NCBI GenBank assembly: GCA_003564505.1
Contig: PXFD01000057.1
Location: forward strand, 1 to 7,462
Direction of reading: 5' to 3'
Length of the DNA: 7,462 bases
Origin: Syntrophomonadaceae bacterium
GTDB taxonomy: Bacteria > Bacillota_D > Dethiobacteria > DTU022
Of the stretch, positions 1 to 6,558 are shown one piece after another. The notes under the pieces are model-generated. The model worked only from the letters and a program-made list of their open reading frames with translations. It was not told the DNA's origin and did not search any database. Each line of letters begins with the position of its first letter. Positions within the stretch are counted from its first letter, which is position 1. Made by a program: the position numbers and the translations under genes.

Positions 1-49
1 TAATCTTATCCCAATCAATGCTGCTTGTCCAGTAAATAGAGGCATTAAA

Positions 50-90
50 TTGGTGGTTCTGGTGCCAAAAATGTGTTATGATCCGCACAA
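50..90 (+). promoter_or_regulatory. Putative extended -10 promoter for the helicase gene
   Basis: TATGAT at 77-82 matches the sigma-A -10 consensus at five of six bases. It is directly preceded by TGT (74-76), which fits the TGn extended -10 element. No good -35 lies at the right distance: TTGGTG at 50-55 would leave a 21-base spacer and TGGTTC at 54-59 is a poor match. Extended -10 promoters can work with a weak -35. Transcription would begin near 89-90 and give a leader of about 28 bases before the TTG start. This is inferred from base pattern only. Confidence 0.45.
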
Positions 91-101
91 TACTAATCTA
101 G

Positions 102-113
102 AAAGGAACCAGG
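102..113 (+). promoter_or_regulatory. Ribosome binding site that supports the TTG start
   Basis: AAAGGA at 102-107 lies 10 bases before the TTG at 118, and a second AGG is at 111-113. This site is the main reason for accepting TTG as the start. The helicase frame has no ATG before the conserved Q motif and Walker A region, so a non-ATG start is needed to include the N-terminal residues. Confidence 0.55.
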
Positions 114-117
114 ATAA

Positions 118-2094
118 TTGAGTAGCGATAATATTCACAGCAGACATTTTTCCACAGAACCGGAATGGATTGATTTACTTAAACATGAGCTAAACCCTGC
201 CCAGTTTGAATTTGCGACCAGTGAGGATCCTGCCCTGCTTGGGTTGGCCGGTCCGGGTTCAGGGAAAACGAGAGCCTTGATTTACAGGGCTGCACATTTG
301 ATCAAGAGCGGGATTCAGCCGGAGCAACTGCTTTTATTAACATTTACCAACAAGGCTGCCGGTGAAATGAAAGAACGCCTGGAAGGGTTGCTTGGTTATC
401 TCCCTTATAACCTTTGGGCCGGTACTTTTCACAGTATTGGGGCACGTATTCTAAGAAAGCACGCTGCCCTGGTTGGCAGGACACCAAACTTTACGATATT
501 TGATGAGGATGATACCAGGATTCAGTTAAAACAGATCCTCTCTGATATGTCCATAGATGATGAGGACAGGAAGCTAATCATGAAGCGAAGCTTGCTGGGT
601 AGAATAATCAGCCAGTCTCGGAATTCAGCCATGCCCGTAAAAGATGTGATGGAAGAGGATTACCCCTATCGCCTTGAATACCTTGATGTGGTAAAAAATG
701 CAGCAGAGCTTTACGAGAAAAGAAAGCAGGAAAGCAATGCATTTGATTTTGATGACCTTCTGCTTTGCTGGCTTGATCTATTTGAAAGTAACCCCCAGGT
801 GGCTGAACAGTACCGCAGGCGTTTTAAGCATGTCCTGGTAGATGAATTTCAGGACACAAATGTTATCCAGGCCAGTTTGATAGACCTCTTTGCCGGCTCG
901 GCTTCGATCTGCGTTGTCGGAGATGATGCCCAATCGATTTATGCTTTTCGTTATGCTGATATCGGCAATATTTTATCTTTCCCAGAACGTTACTCTCTCT
1001 GCCAGGTTGTGCGGATGGAGCAAAACTACCGAAGTTCCCCGGAAATTGTCGAGCTGGCCAACTGTTCAATCAGGAATAACCGGCAGCAGCTGCATAAAGA
1101 ACTTTTTTCGACTAATCCATCATGTGCCAAGCCTGCTGTGGCAAAAGTATTTGATGCCCGGCAGGAGGCTTCTTTTGTTTTGCAAAGTATCTGGGAACTG
1201 CAGAATAATGGTGTCTCTTTGAATGAAATCGCTGTGCTGTACCGCAGCTCTTACCTGACTCCTGAGGTAGAATTCGCATTATCCCGAAAAGGCATAAGTT
1301 ATAAGACTTACGGTGGAGTCAAGTTTTTTCAGAAGGCGCATATTAAAGATCTCCTGGCCTACTTAAAAGTAATATATAACCCCAGTGACGAGAATTCCTG
1401 GAGGCGTATCGCTGTTCTCCAGCAGGGATTAGGCCCGGCCGGGTTTGACAAGCTCTGGGTTAAACTGAAAGGTTATGAGAACCCTCTTTTGGCCGCCCTT
1501 GAAGGTAAAGAAAGCCCGTCACGCGGTAAAAGGGGATGGGAAAATTTAATGATTGCCCTGGGTGCAGTCTACAAGAACAGGGAAGAGAATGTGCCGCACC
1601 TTATATCATCGGTGCTGGAACTAAACTACGATTACATGCTCAAACAAAATTATCCGGATCAATATGATGAAAGGTTACGTGGCATGGAAAGATTGATGAT
1701 TTATGCAGAAAGGTTTGATAGCCTGGCAGACTTTCTGGAGTCCCTGGCCCTGGAAGAATCGGTTTTTGCCGACACCACCGCGGCTCAACATACAGGTGAT
1801 GGGCAATTAACGTTATCTACCATTCACAGCGCCAAGGGCAAGGAATGGGATGCTGTTTTTATCATCGGCATGAACCAGGGGCACTTTCCCGGCCAAAGGG
1901 CTGACAGTGAAAGCCTTGATGAAGAGCGCCGCCTATTTTATGTTGCAGCAACCAGGGCTCGCCGTTTTCTTTATCTTAGCACTTATCGTGAGGACTACCG
2001 CTCCTATGGGGCTGTATCTGAAGGCCCTTCACTTTTCTTAAGGGAACTGCCGCCCGAATGTTACCAGTTGATCAATTACGATAGCGGTTTCTAA
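118..2094 (+). CDS. UvrD/PcrA-family superfamily 1A DNA helicase, short C-terminus
   Basis: This is an ATP-dependent 3'-5' DNA helicase of the UvrD/PcrA/Rep family, a cytoplasmic enzyme of DNA repair or replication-fork maintenance. The whole motif set is present: Q motif LNPAQ (25-29), Walker A AGPGSGKT (44-51), motif Ia TFTNKAAGEMKER (75-87), GTFHS (102-106), motif II DEFQD (242-246), motif III GDDAQSIYAFR (268-278), motif IV QNYRS (302-306), motif V TIHSAKGKEWD (568-578) and motif VI VAATRA (609-614). The start is TTG with a Shine-Dalgarno site 10 bases upstream. At 658 residues it is shorter than typical PcrA (about 720-750). It ends 44 residues after motif VI, so the C-terminal tail that carries the RNA-polymerase-binding Tudor-like fold in PcrA appears to be missing. 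Motif III continues as RYAD where the family usually has RGA. It may therefore be a paralogue rather than the housekeeping PcrA, so no symbol is given. It is separated from cimA by 91 bases and a promoter. Confidence 0.93.
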   Translation: MSSDNIHSRHFSTEPEWIDLLKHELNPAQFEFATSEDPALLGLAGPGSGKTRALIYRAAHLIKSGIQPEQLLLLTFTNKAAGEMKERLEGLLGYLPYNLWAGTFHSIGARILRKHAALVGRTPNFTIFDEDDTRIQLKQILSDMSIDDEDRKLIMKRSLLGRIISQSRNSAMPVKDVMEEDYPYRLEYLDVVKNAAELYEKRKQESNAFDFDDLLLCWLDLFESNPQVAEQYRRRFKHVLVDEFQDTNVIQASLIDLFAGSASICVVGDDAQSIYAFRYADIGNILSFPERYSLCQVVRMEQNYRSSPEIVELANCSIRNNRQQLHKELFSTNPSCAKPAVAKVFDARQEASFVLQSIWELQNNGVSLNEIAVLYRSSYLTPEVEFALSRKGISYKTYGGVKFFQKAHIKDLLAYLKVIYNPSDENSWRRIAVLQQGLGPAGFDKLWVKLKGYENPLLAALEGKESPSRGKRGWENLMIALGAVYKNREENVPHLISSVLELNYDYMLKQNYPDQYDERLRGMERLMIYAERFDSLADFLESLALEESVFADTTAAQHTGDGQLTLSTIHSAKGKEWDAVFIIGMNQGHFPGQRADSESLDEERRLFYVAATRARRFLYLSTYREDYRSYGAVSEGPSLFLRELPPECYQLINYDSGF

Positions 2095-2111
2095 CCAGAT
2101 TTTAAAACAAT

Positions 2112-2141
2112 TGGACACTTCATAAACCCTTATAGTATAAT
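2112..2141 (+). promoter_or_regulatory. Putative sigma-A promoter for cimA
   Basis: TGGACA at 2112-2117 matches the -35 consensus TTGACA at five of six bases. TATAAT at 2136-2141 is a perfect -10, and the spacer is 18 bases. Transcription should start near 2148-2150, leaving a leader of about 37 bases. That is too short for a T-box or other riboswitch, so no leader-based amino-acid control is visible. It is the best-looking promoter in the window and probably drives cimA and dprA together. Confidence 0.7.
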
Positions 2142-2173
2142 ACATCTTATTATATTGATTTGATTGTGCAAGC

Positions 2174-2179
2174 GGAGGG
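2174..2179 (+). promoter_or_regulatory. Strong Shine-Dalgarno site of cimA
   Basis: GGAGGG lies 6 bases before the ATG at 2186, close to ideal spacing. It is the strongest ribosome binding site in the window and fixes the cimA start. Confidence 0.75.
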
Positions 2180-2185
2180 AAAGGT

Positions 2186-3817
2186 ATGCGGAATATAGAT
2201 ATATACGACACCACTTTACGAGATGGATCTCAGCGGGAAGGTGTATCCCTCTCTGTATCCGATAAGCTTAAAATTGCCGAAAAGCTTGATGACTTTGGGA
2301 TTAAATATATAGAAGGCGGTTGGCCGGGCTCAAATCCGAAAGATATAGAGTTTTTTAAACGCGCTTCTAAGATCAGTTTTAAAAATTCCCGCATCTGTGC
2401 TTTTAGCAGCACCCGCAGACCCGGAGTCGCCATAGAAGAAGACCAGAATATCCAGGCCCTGGTTAATTCAGGGACAGAAACAGTAACAATATTCGGTAAA
2501 AGCTGGGATTTTCATGTGCGTGATGCCTTAAAGACAACTTTGGATGAGAACCTGGCTATGATTAAAGACACGATAAGCTACTTGAAGTCAATGGGCCGGG
2601 AAGTGTTTTTCGATGCGGAACATTTTTTTGACGGCTACAAGGCCAATACGGAATATGCTCTCGACACCCTGAAAGCAGCTGCTGAAGGTGGTGCCGATGT
2701 TCTGGTTCTCTGCGATACCAATGGTGGGTTGTTGCCCTGGGAATTGCCTTCCATCTTAACTGCTGTAAAAGAGACAGCAAATATACCCCTGGGAATCCAC
2801 GTCCACGATGATGCCGGTATGGCAACAACCAACTCACTGCTGGCGGTACGTGAGGGAGTAACCCAGGTCCAGGGCACTATTAATGGTTATGGTGAGCGCT
2901 GCGGTAATGCCAATCTTTGCACGATAATGCCGAATCTGCAGTTAAAGATGGGCTATAAGGTAGTTTCCGAAGAACAAATGAAAGGTTTAACCGCTCTTTC
3001 AAGATTTGTTGCCGAACTGGCTAATATCGCTCCGGCCGATCAGCAGCCCTATGTAGGATTTAATGCTTTTGCGCATAAAGGCGGAGTTCACGTTGATGCG
3101 GTAAGCAAGAAGCCGGAAACCTACGAACACGCCCTGCCGGAACTAATAGGCAATAAGAGACGGATCCTGGTTTCGGAACTGGCCGGACGGAGTAGTATCA
3201 GCTTAAAAACCAGTAATAATGAGCTTAAACTCAATAAAGGCCGACCGGAAATTGCTTCAGTCCTGCAGCGGATTAAAGAAATGGAGCACTACGGATACCA
3301 GTTTGAAGGCGCTGAAGGTTCCTTCGAGCTGCTTATATTAAAAATGATGAAAGCTTATACGCCCCTTTTTAAACTTGAAGGTTTCAGAATGATCATTGAA
3401 AAAAGGGAGGACGGTCAGCTGTATTCCGAGGCTACAATAAAAGTTCGTGTGGGCGATGAACAGGTTCACACCGCTGCCGAAGGTAACGGTCCTGTAAACG
3501 CTCTTGACAATGCCCTGCGTAAGGCCTTAGAGGGTTTCTACCCGGCCATGAAAAAGATCAAGTTAGTTGACTTTAAAGTTCGCGTTATTGATGGGGTAGA
3601 TGGAACAGGTGCACAGGTTCGGGTATTAATCCAGTCGAGTGATGATCAAAAAACCTGGGGTACAGTCGGAGTATCGCCCAACATTATTGAAGCCAGCTGG
3701 ATTGCCCTGGTTGATAGCCTTGAGTATGGTTTGTTGTGCCGCAAGCTACCTGAATTTGCAGAGGCAAAAGATGTCCTGGAACAGTTGAAAGGGGAGGGGG
3801 TAACTTCTCTCGGTTGA
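2186..3817 (+). CDS. cimA: (R)-citramalate synthase
   Basis: This enzyme condenses pyruvate with acetyl-CoA to give (R)-citramalate and CoA. LeuCD- and LeuB-type enzymes then convert citramalate to 2-oxobutanoate, giving isoleucine without threonine deaminase. The 543 residues fit the CimA branch of the LeuA-like family. The N-terminal HMGL-like TIM barrel opens with [12 protein letters not shown] (8-19), where R12 and D13 match the catalytic Arg and metal-binding Asp of isopropylmalate synthase. [12 protein letters not shown] and [15 protein letters not shown] are typical of CimA. The metal-binding HVHDDAG has H205 and H207, and [12 protein letters not shown] (233-244) supplies the usual Asn. 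[13 protein letters not shown] follows. The C-terminal part, roughly from residue 410 with [12 protein letters not shown] from 433, is the LeuA-type regulatory domain that mediates feedback control in relatives. It has its own promoter and is followed closely by dprA. Isopropylmalate synthase is the main alternative but fits less well. Confidence 0.93.
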   Translation: MRNIDIYDTTLRDGSQREGVSLSVSDKLKIAEKLDDFGIKYIEGGWPGSNPKDIEFFKRASKISFKNSRICAFSSTRRPGVAIEEDQNIQALVNSGTETVTIFGKSWDFHVRDALKTTLDENLAMIKDTISYLKSMGREVFFDAEHFFDGYKANTEYALDTLKAAAEGGADVLVLCDTNGGLLPWELPSILTAVKETANIPLGIHVHDDAGMATTNSLLAVREGVTQVQGTINGYGERCGNANLCTIMPNLQLKMGYKVVSEEQMKGLTALSRFVAELANIAPADQQPYVGFNAFAHKGGVHVDAVSKKPETYEHALPELIGNKRRILVSELAGRSSISLKTSNNELKLNKGRPEIASVLQRIKEMEHYGYQFEGAEGSFELLILKMMKAYTPLFKLEGFRMIIEKREDGQLYSEATIKVRVGDEQVHTAAEGNGPVNALDNALRKALEGFYPAMKKIKLVDFKVRVIDGVDGTGAQVRVLIQSSDDQKTWGTVGVSPNIIEASWIALVDSLEYGLLCRKLPEFAEAKDVLEQLKGEGVTSLG

Positions 3818-3830
3818 GACCTGCCAAGCG

Positions 3831-4937
3831 ATGAATAAAGAAAAAAATGATCTAATCTACTACAACGCACTAAACTATATTTCCATGCTAGGCGCAAGGC
3901 GTATTCCTGCTTTGCTGGATCAATTTGAGTCGGCAGAAAATGCCTGGAACGCTTCTCCTGCTGAATTGAACACTGCTTTGAATTTTCCTGACGGTTGTAA
4001 ACAGCTGCAAAATGAGCGGTCAAGAATTGACCCCTGGAAAGCCTGGTCAGAGCTCCAGGCTAGAGGAATTAAATGTGTTTCACCATTATGTCCGGAATAT
4101 CCTGCTTTACTTAAACAGATATCACACCCGCCTTTTTTATACTATCGTGGTTCTCTGGCAGAAATTGATAAGCCTGCAATAGCTATTGTTGGCAGCCGAA
4201 GATGTACTTTTTATGGGCGTGAAGCAGCCAATAAACTGGCTTCTGAACTAACGGAGAATGGTGTATCAATTGTGAGCGGTATGGCACTGGGTATTGATAC
4301 AGCAGCCCACAAAGGGTCCCTGGATGGGCGCGGTTATACCGTTGCCGTTTTAGGTTGCGGTGTAGATATTTGTTATCCCCCTCAGAACAAAGATCTGATG
4401 GAGCAAATAGCAAATAATGGAGTTGTTGTCAGCGAGTTTGTTCCCGGGACAACTCCCCTGCCTGCACATTTTCCACAGCGCAACAGGATAATCAGTGGTT
4501 TATCACTGGGAACGCTGGTAGTTGAGGCAACAGCAAAAAGCGGTGCCCTTATTACGGCAAACTTTGCCCTGGAACAAAATCGCGAAGTATTTGCTGTTCC
4601 CGGCAACATCGGAAGTCCCTACAGCCGTGGATCACATCGTTTAATTAAAGAAGGAGCCCGGTTGGTCGAGTCAGCTGCAGATATTTTGGAAGAAATTTAT
4701 ATTGATGCAGCTGAAAACCGGGAAAACGGTCAGCAGCTGGAGATGCAGTTTATAGAAAACAGCCTGGGTAAAGAGGAAAAATCTTTATTAAATATAATAC
4801 CCTATCAACCTATGCATATCGATAAGATTATCCAGGAGAGCAAACTTAAAGCTTCTGAAGTTACTACTTTATTATTATCCCTCGAATTGAAGAAAACCAT
4901 TCGCCAGACACCTGGTAAATATTTTTCCCGAATTTAA
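3831..4937 (+). CDS. dprA: DNA processing protein DprA (Smf)
   Basis: DprA binds incoming single-stranded DNA in the cytoplasm and loads RecA onto it during natural transformation. It is also widely conserved in bacteria not known to be competent. The 368 residues show the full family architecture. An N-terminal helical (SAM/HhH-like) region covers about residues 1-100. The Rossmann-like DNA-binding domain carries GSRR (121-124), SGMALGIDTAAH (149-160), VLGCGVDICYP, FPQRNRII (214-221) and the NIGSPYSRGSHRLIKEGA segment. A C-terminal winged-helix domain occupies about 306-366. The ATG lies 13 bases after the cimA stop with no clear Shine-Dalgarno sequence. An in-frame stop at 3801-3803 and the lack of any other ATG, GTG or TTG after it fix this start. 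Weak initiation with coupling to cimA translation is therefore likely. In many Bacillota topA follows, but here the next gene is xerC after a 153-base gap. Confidence 0.95.
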   Translation: MNKEKNDLIYYNALNYISMLGARRIPALLDQFESAENAWNASPAELNTALNFPDGCKQLQNERSRIDPWKAWSELQARGIKCVSPLCPEYPALLKQISHPPFLYYRGSLAEIDKPAIAIVGSRRCTFYGREAANKLASELTENGVSIVSGMALGIDTAAHKGSLDGRGYTVAVLGCGVDICYPPQNKDLMEQIANNGVVVSEFVPGTTPLPAHFPQRNRIISGLSLGTLVVEATAKSGALITANFALEQNREVFAVPGNIGSPYSRGSHRLIKEGARLVESAADILEEIYIDAAENRENGQQLEMQFIENSLGKEEKSLLNIIPYQPMHIDKIIQESKLKASEVTTLLLSLELKKTIRQTPGKYFSRI

Positions 4938-5030
4938 CAAAGTATGATAATATATTTACGGTCAATTTTTTTTCATTTAAAAATAGCAGTTTTAGACAAT
5001 TGAATTTGAATAGGTGGAATTTTTTAAAAA

Positions 5031-5065
5031 ACAACTCTATTTGCTTGCATAAGCAAATTAGTTGT
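5031..5065. repeat. Two-tier inverted repeat between dprA and xerC
   Basis: An inner 8-base arm ATTTGCTT (5039-5046) pairs with AAGCAAAT (5051-5058) around the loop GCAT. An outer 6-base arm ACAACT (5031-5036) pairs with AGTTGT (5060-5065), with a small CT/T internal loop between the tiers. Read on the minus strand, the stem is followed at once by a run of six T (complement of 5026-5031, sharing one base with the stem), which looks like a leftward intrinsic terminator. The stem is AT-rich, however, and no minus-strand gene is nearby. On the plus strand no T run follows. It could instead be an operator for xerC or a remnant of rearrangement. Confidence 0.6.
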
Positions 5066-5078
5066 GTTAGGATAATAT

Positions 5079-5083
5079 AGGTG
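5079..5083 (+). promoter_or_regulatory. Ribosome binding site of xerC
   Basis: AGGTG lies 7 bases before the GTG at 5091 and supports that start. A stop codon in the same frame at 5073-5075 leaves no room for an earlier one. A possible -10-like GATAAT sits at 5071-5076 but has no matching -35, so it is not called as a promoter. Confidence 0.5.
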
Positions 5084-5090
5084 TTGCGTT

Positions 5091-5993
5091 GTGACGGTAT
5101 ATGATTGGCTGGAACGGTATATAGTTTATCTATATGATCTTAAAAACGCATCACCTTTAACGATGCAGGCTTACAGGAATGATATCCTGCAGTTTCTTGA
5201 ACTGGAAGGTGATAGCGAAGAAGCTTTGAAGGCAACAGATCACCAGACATTGCGCCGTTTTCTGGCAGAGCTAAGGAATAAAGGATATACCCGCAGTACA
5301 ATTGCGCGCAAGCTTTCTGCGACGCGTTCTTTTTTGTTTTTTTTACAACAGGAAAGTTTTGTAAACGGGGCAAAATGGTCTACAGTTGCCCGACCGAAGC
5401 AGGGAAAAAATCTGCCAAGGTTCCTTTATTATCATGAAGTATCTGCCCTGCTTGAAGCTCCTGACGGCAGCACCATGTTGGGACTTCGTGATCGGACGAT
5501 GCTTGAATTACTTTATTCTTCAGGTTTAAGAGTAAGCGAACTTGTTAAGTTAGATATACATTCCATACAACTTGAAGAGAGGCTGGTCAAAGTTTATGGG
5601 AAAGGCAGAAAAGAAAGAATTGTGCCGATAGGGACAATTGCAGCGGGCCTGGTACTTGATTACATGAAAAATGCCCGCCCTAAATTGGAAGCTTGTGAAA
5701 AGCAGGGTCGGCAGTTCAGGGAACTTTTTCTTAATAAGTGGGGGAAACCAATTAGTGATCGTGGATTTCGGGATAATTTTCAAAAATATATCCGCAGGGT
5801 CTCCCATAAAACTGGTATTTCACCCCATTCTTTACGGCATTCTTTCGCGACACATTTGTTAGATGCCGGTGCAGACATTAGAGTGGTTCAGGAACTTTTG
5901 GGACATGTCAGTTTATCAACCACTCAGGTCTATACTCATGTTTCCCGGGAAAAGTTGAATGAGGTTTACAGGTCAACTTTTCCACGAAGATAA
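5091..5993 (+). CDS. xerC: Tyrosine recombinase XerC (CodV)
   Basis: XerC-type recombinases act with XerD at the chromosomal dif site to resolve chromosome dimers before cell division. The 300 residues match the usual length. The N-terminal SAM-like core-binding domain (about 1-95) includes the [15 protein letters not shown] region. The catalytic domain holds the complete active-site set: R147 (in SSGLRVSEL), K171 (in YGKGRKER), H246 and R249 (in [15 protein letters not shown]), H272 (in [15 protein letters not shown]) and the nucleophile Y281. The start is GTG with AGGTG 7 bases upstream. hslV follows after 16 bases and hslU after that, the codV-codW-clpY order of Bacillus, which favours XerC over XerD or a phage integrase. 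No neighbouring integrase partner, attachment site or cargo gene is visible. Confidence 0.93.
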   Translation: MTVYDWLERYIVYLYDLKNASPLTMQAYRNDILQFLELEGDSEEALKATDHQTLRRFLAELRNKGYTRSTIARKLSATRSFLFFLQQESFVNGAKWSTVARPKQGKNLPRFLYYHEVSALLEAPDGSTMLGLRDRTMLELLYSSGLRVSELVKLDIHSIQLEERLVKVYGKGRKERIVPIGTIAAGLVLDYMKNARPKLEACEKQGRQFRELFLNKWGKPISDRGFRDNFQKYIRRVSHKTGISPHSLRHSFATHLLDAGADIRVVQELLGHVSLSTTQVYTHVSREKLNEVYRSTFPRR

Positions 5994-5995
5994 AA

Positions 5996-6002
5996 AAGGC
6001 GG
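5996..6002 (+). promoter_or_regulatory. Ribosome binding site that decides the hslV start
   Basis: AAGGCGG lies 7 bases before the ATG at 6010. The frame is open further upstream to an ATG at 5959, but that one lies inside xerC, lacks such a site, and would add 17 residues ahead of the catalytic threonine. The site therefore selects 6010. Confidence 0.65.
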
Positions 6003-6009
6003 CAAGAAT

Positions 6010-6540
6010 ATGATTCAGGCAACAACAATAGTTGCAGTAAAAAAAGGTGAAGAGGTAGCTGTGGCGGGAGACGGCCAGGTTACTTTTGGCAACAATACAA
6101 TTATTAAGAACAGCGCCAAAAAAGTACGCAGACTTTATGGGGATAAAGTTGTTGTTGGTTTTGCCGGTGCTGCCGCAGACTCGCTCACTCTCTGTGAAAA
6201 GTTTGAAGGCAAACTAGAAAGCTACCAGGGCAACCTGGTTCGGGCTGCCGTCGAATTGGCAAAAGAGTGGCGTACTGACCGGGTGCTGAGAAGATTGGAA
6301 GCTTTGATGATAGCAGCGGGTAAAGATGGTCTGCTGATGATATCGGGAACCGGTGAGGTTATTGAGCCGGATGATGGAATTGCTGCTGTTGGCTCAGGGG
6401 GGCCATATGCTTTGTCGGCTGCCCGTGCCTTAATGCGTAATACAGAGCTTTCTCCCGGCAAAATTGCCGAAGAAGCTTTAAAAATAGCATCAGAGGTATG
6501 CATTTACACCAATGATCAGATAATACTTGAAGAATTGTAG
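6010..6540 (+). CDS. hslV: HslV, peptidase subunit of the HslUV ATP-dependent protease
   Basis: HslV forms a double hexameric ring of N-terminal-nucleophile peptidase subunits, related to proteasome beta subunits, and degrades proteins unfolded by HslU. From the chosen ATG the product is 176 residues, the usual size. The start reads [10 protein letters not shown]. By alignment with E. coli HslV the mature nucleophile is Thr5, so a four-residue propeptide must be removed. AGDGQVTFG (19-27), the support lysine K38 in [29 protein letters not shown] and GSGGPYA (128-134, with S129) are all conserved. The C-terminus [13 protein letters not shown] closely resembles that of Bacillus CodW. CodW itself uses an N-terminal serine, whereas this protein has the threonine of most HslV proteins. 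It lies 16 bases after xerC and 18 before hslU. Confidence 0.96.
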   Translation: MIQATTIVAVKKGEEVAVAGDGQVTFGNNTIIKNSAKKVRRLYGDKVVVGFAGAAADSLTLCEKFEGKLESYQGNLVRAAVELAKEWRTDRVLRRLEALMIAAGKDGLLMISGTGEVIEPDDGIAAVGSGGPYALSAARALMRNTELSPGKIAEEALKIASEVCIYTNDQIILEEL

Positions 6541-6541
6541 A

Positions 6542-6548
6542 AGAAGGG
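6542..6548 (+). promoter_or_regulatory. Ribosome binding site of hslU
   Basis: AGAAGGG directly follows the hslV stop and lies 10 bases before the ATG at 6559. It supports that start and separate initiation of hslU within the same transcript. Confidence 0.55.
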
Positions 6549-6558
6549 TTGTTTGTTA

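Noticed and set aside
890..1222. 110-codon + frame inside the helicase gene
   Set aside because: It overlaps helicase motifs III and IV in another frame, and its peptide shows no family features.
2086..2106. Small GGTT-TCT-AACC hairpin at the end of the helicase gene
   Set aside because: Four base pairs with a three-base loop and no real T run is too weak to call a terminator.
2142..2185. T-box or other amino-acid-sensing leader ahead of cimA
   Set aside because: The leader after the predicted promoter is only about 37 bases and contains no T-box sequence or terminator hairpin.
2562..2877. Minus-strand open frames inside cimA, and similar ones elsewhere (for example 3646-4023 and 6222-6634)
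   Set aside because: They lie opposite clearly conserved coding sequence, their peptides are not recognisable, and they lack convincing starts. They are shadows of the + strand genes.
4928..4973. Possible rho-independent terminator after dprA, with eight T at 4966-4973
   Set aside because: The T run is clear, but only a three-base CCG/CGG pairing flanks the region before it and the rest does not form a stem.
5091..5993. Reading the tyrosine recombinase as a phage or mobile-element integrase
   Set aside because: Size, motif spacing and the tight link to hslVU match chromosomal XerC. No attachment-site repeats, excisionase or cargo genes are nearby.
5959..6009. Longer hslV form starting at the ATG at 5959
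   Set aside because: It overlaps the end of xerC, has no Shine-Dalgarno site as good as AAGGCGG at 5996-6002, and would add 17 residues unlike any HslV propeptide that I know.
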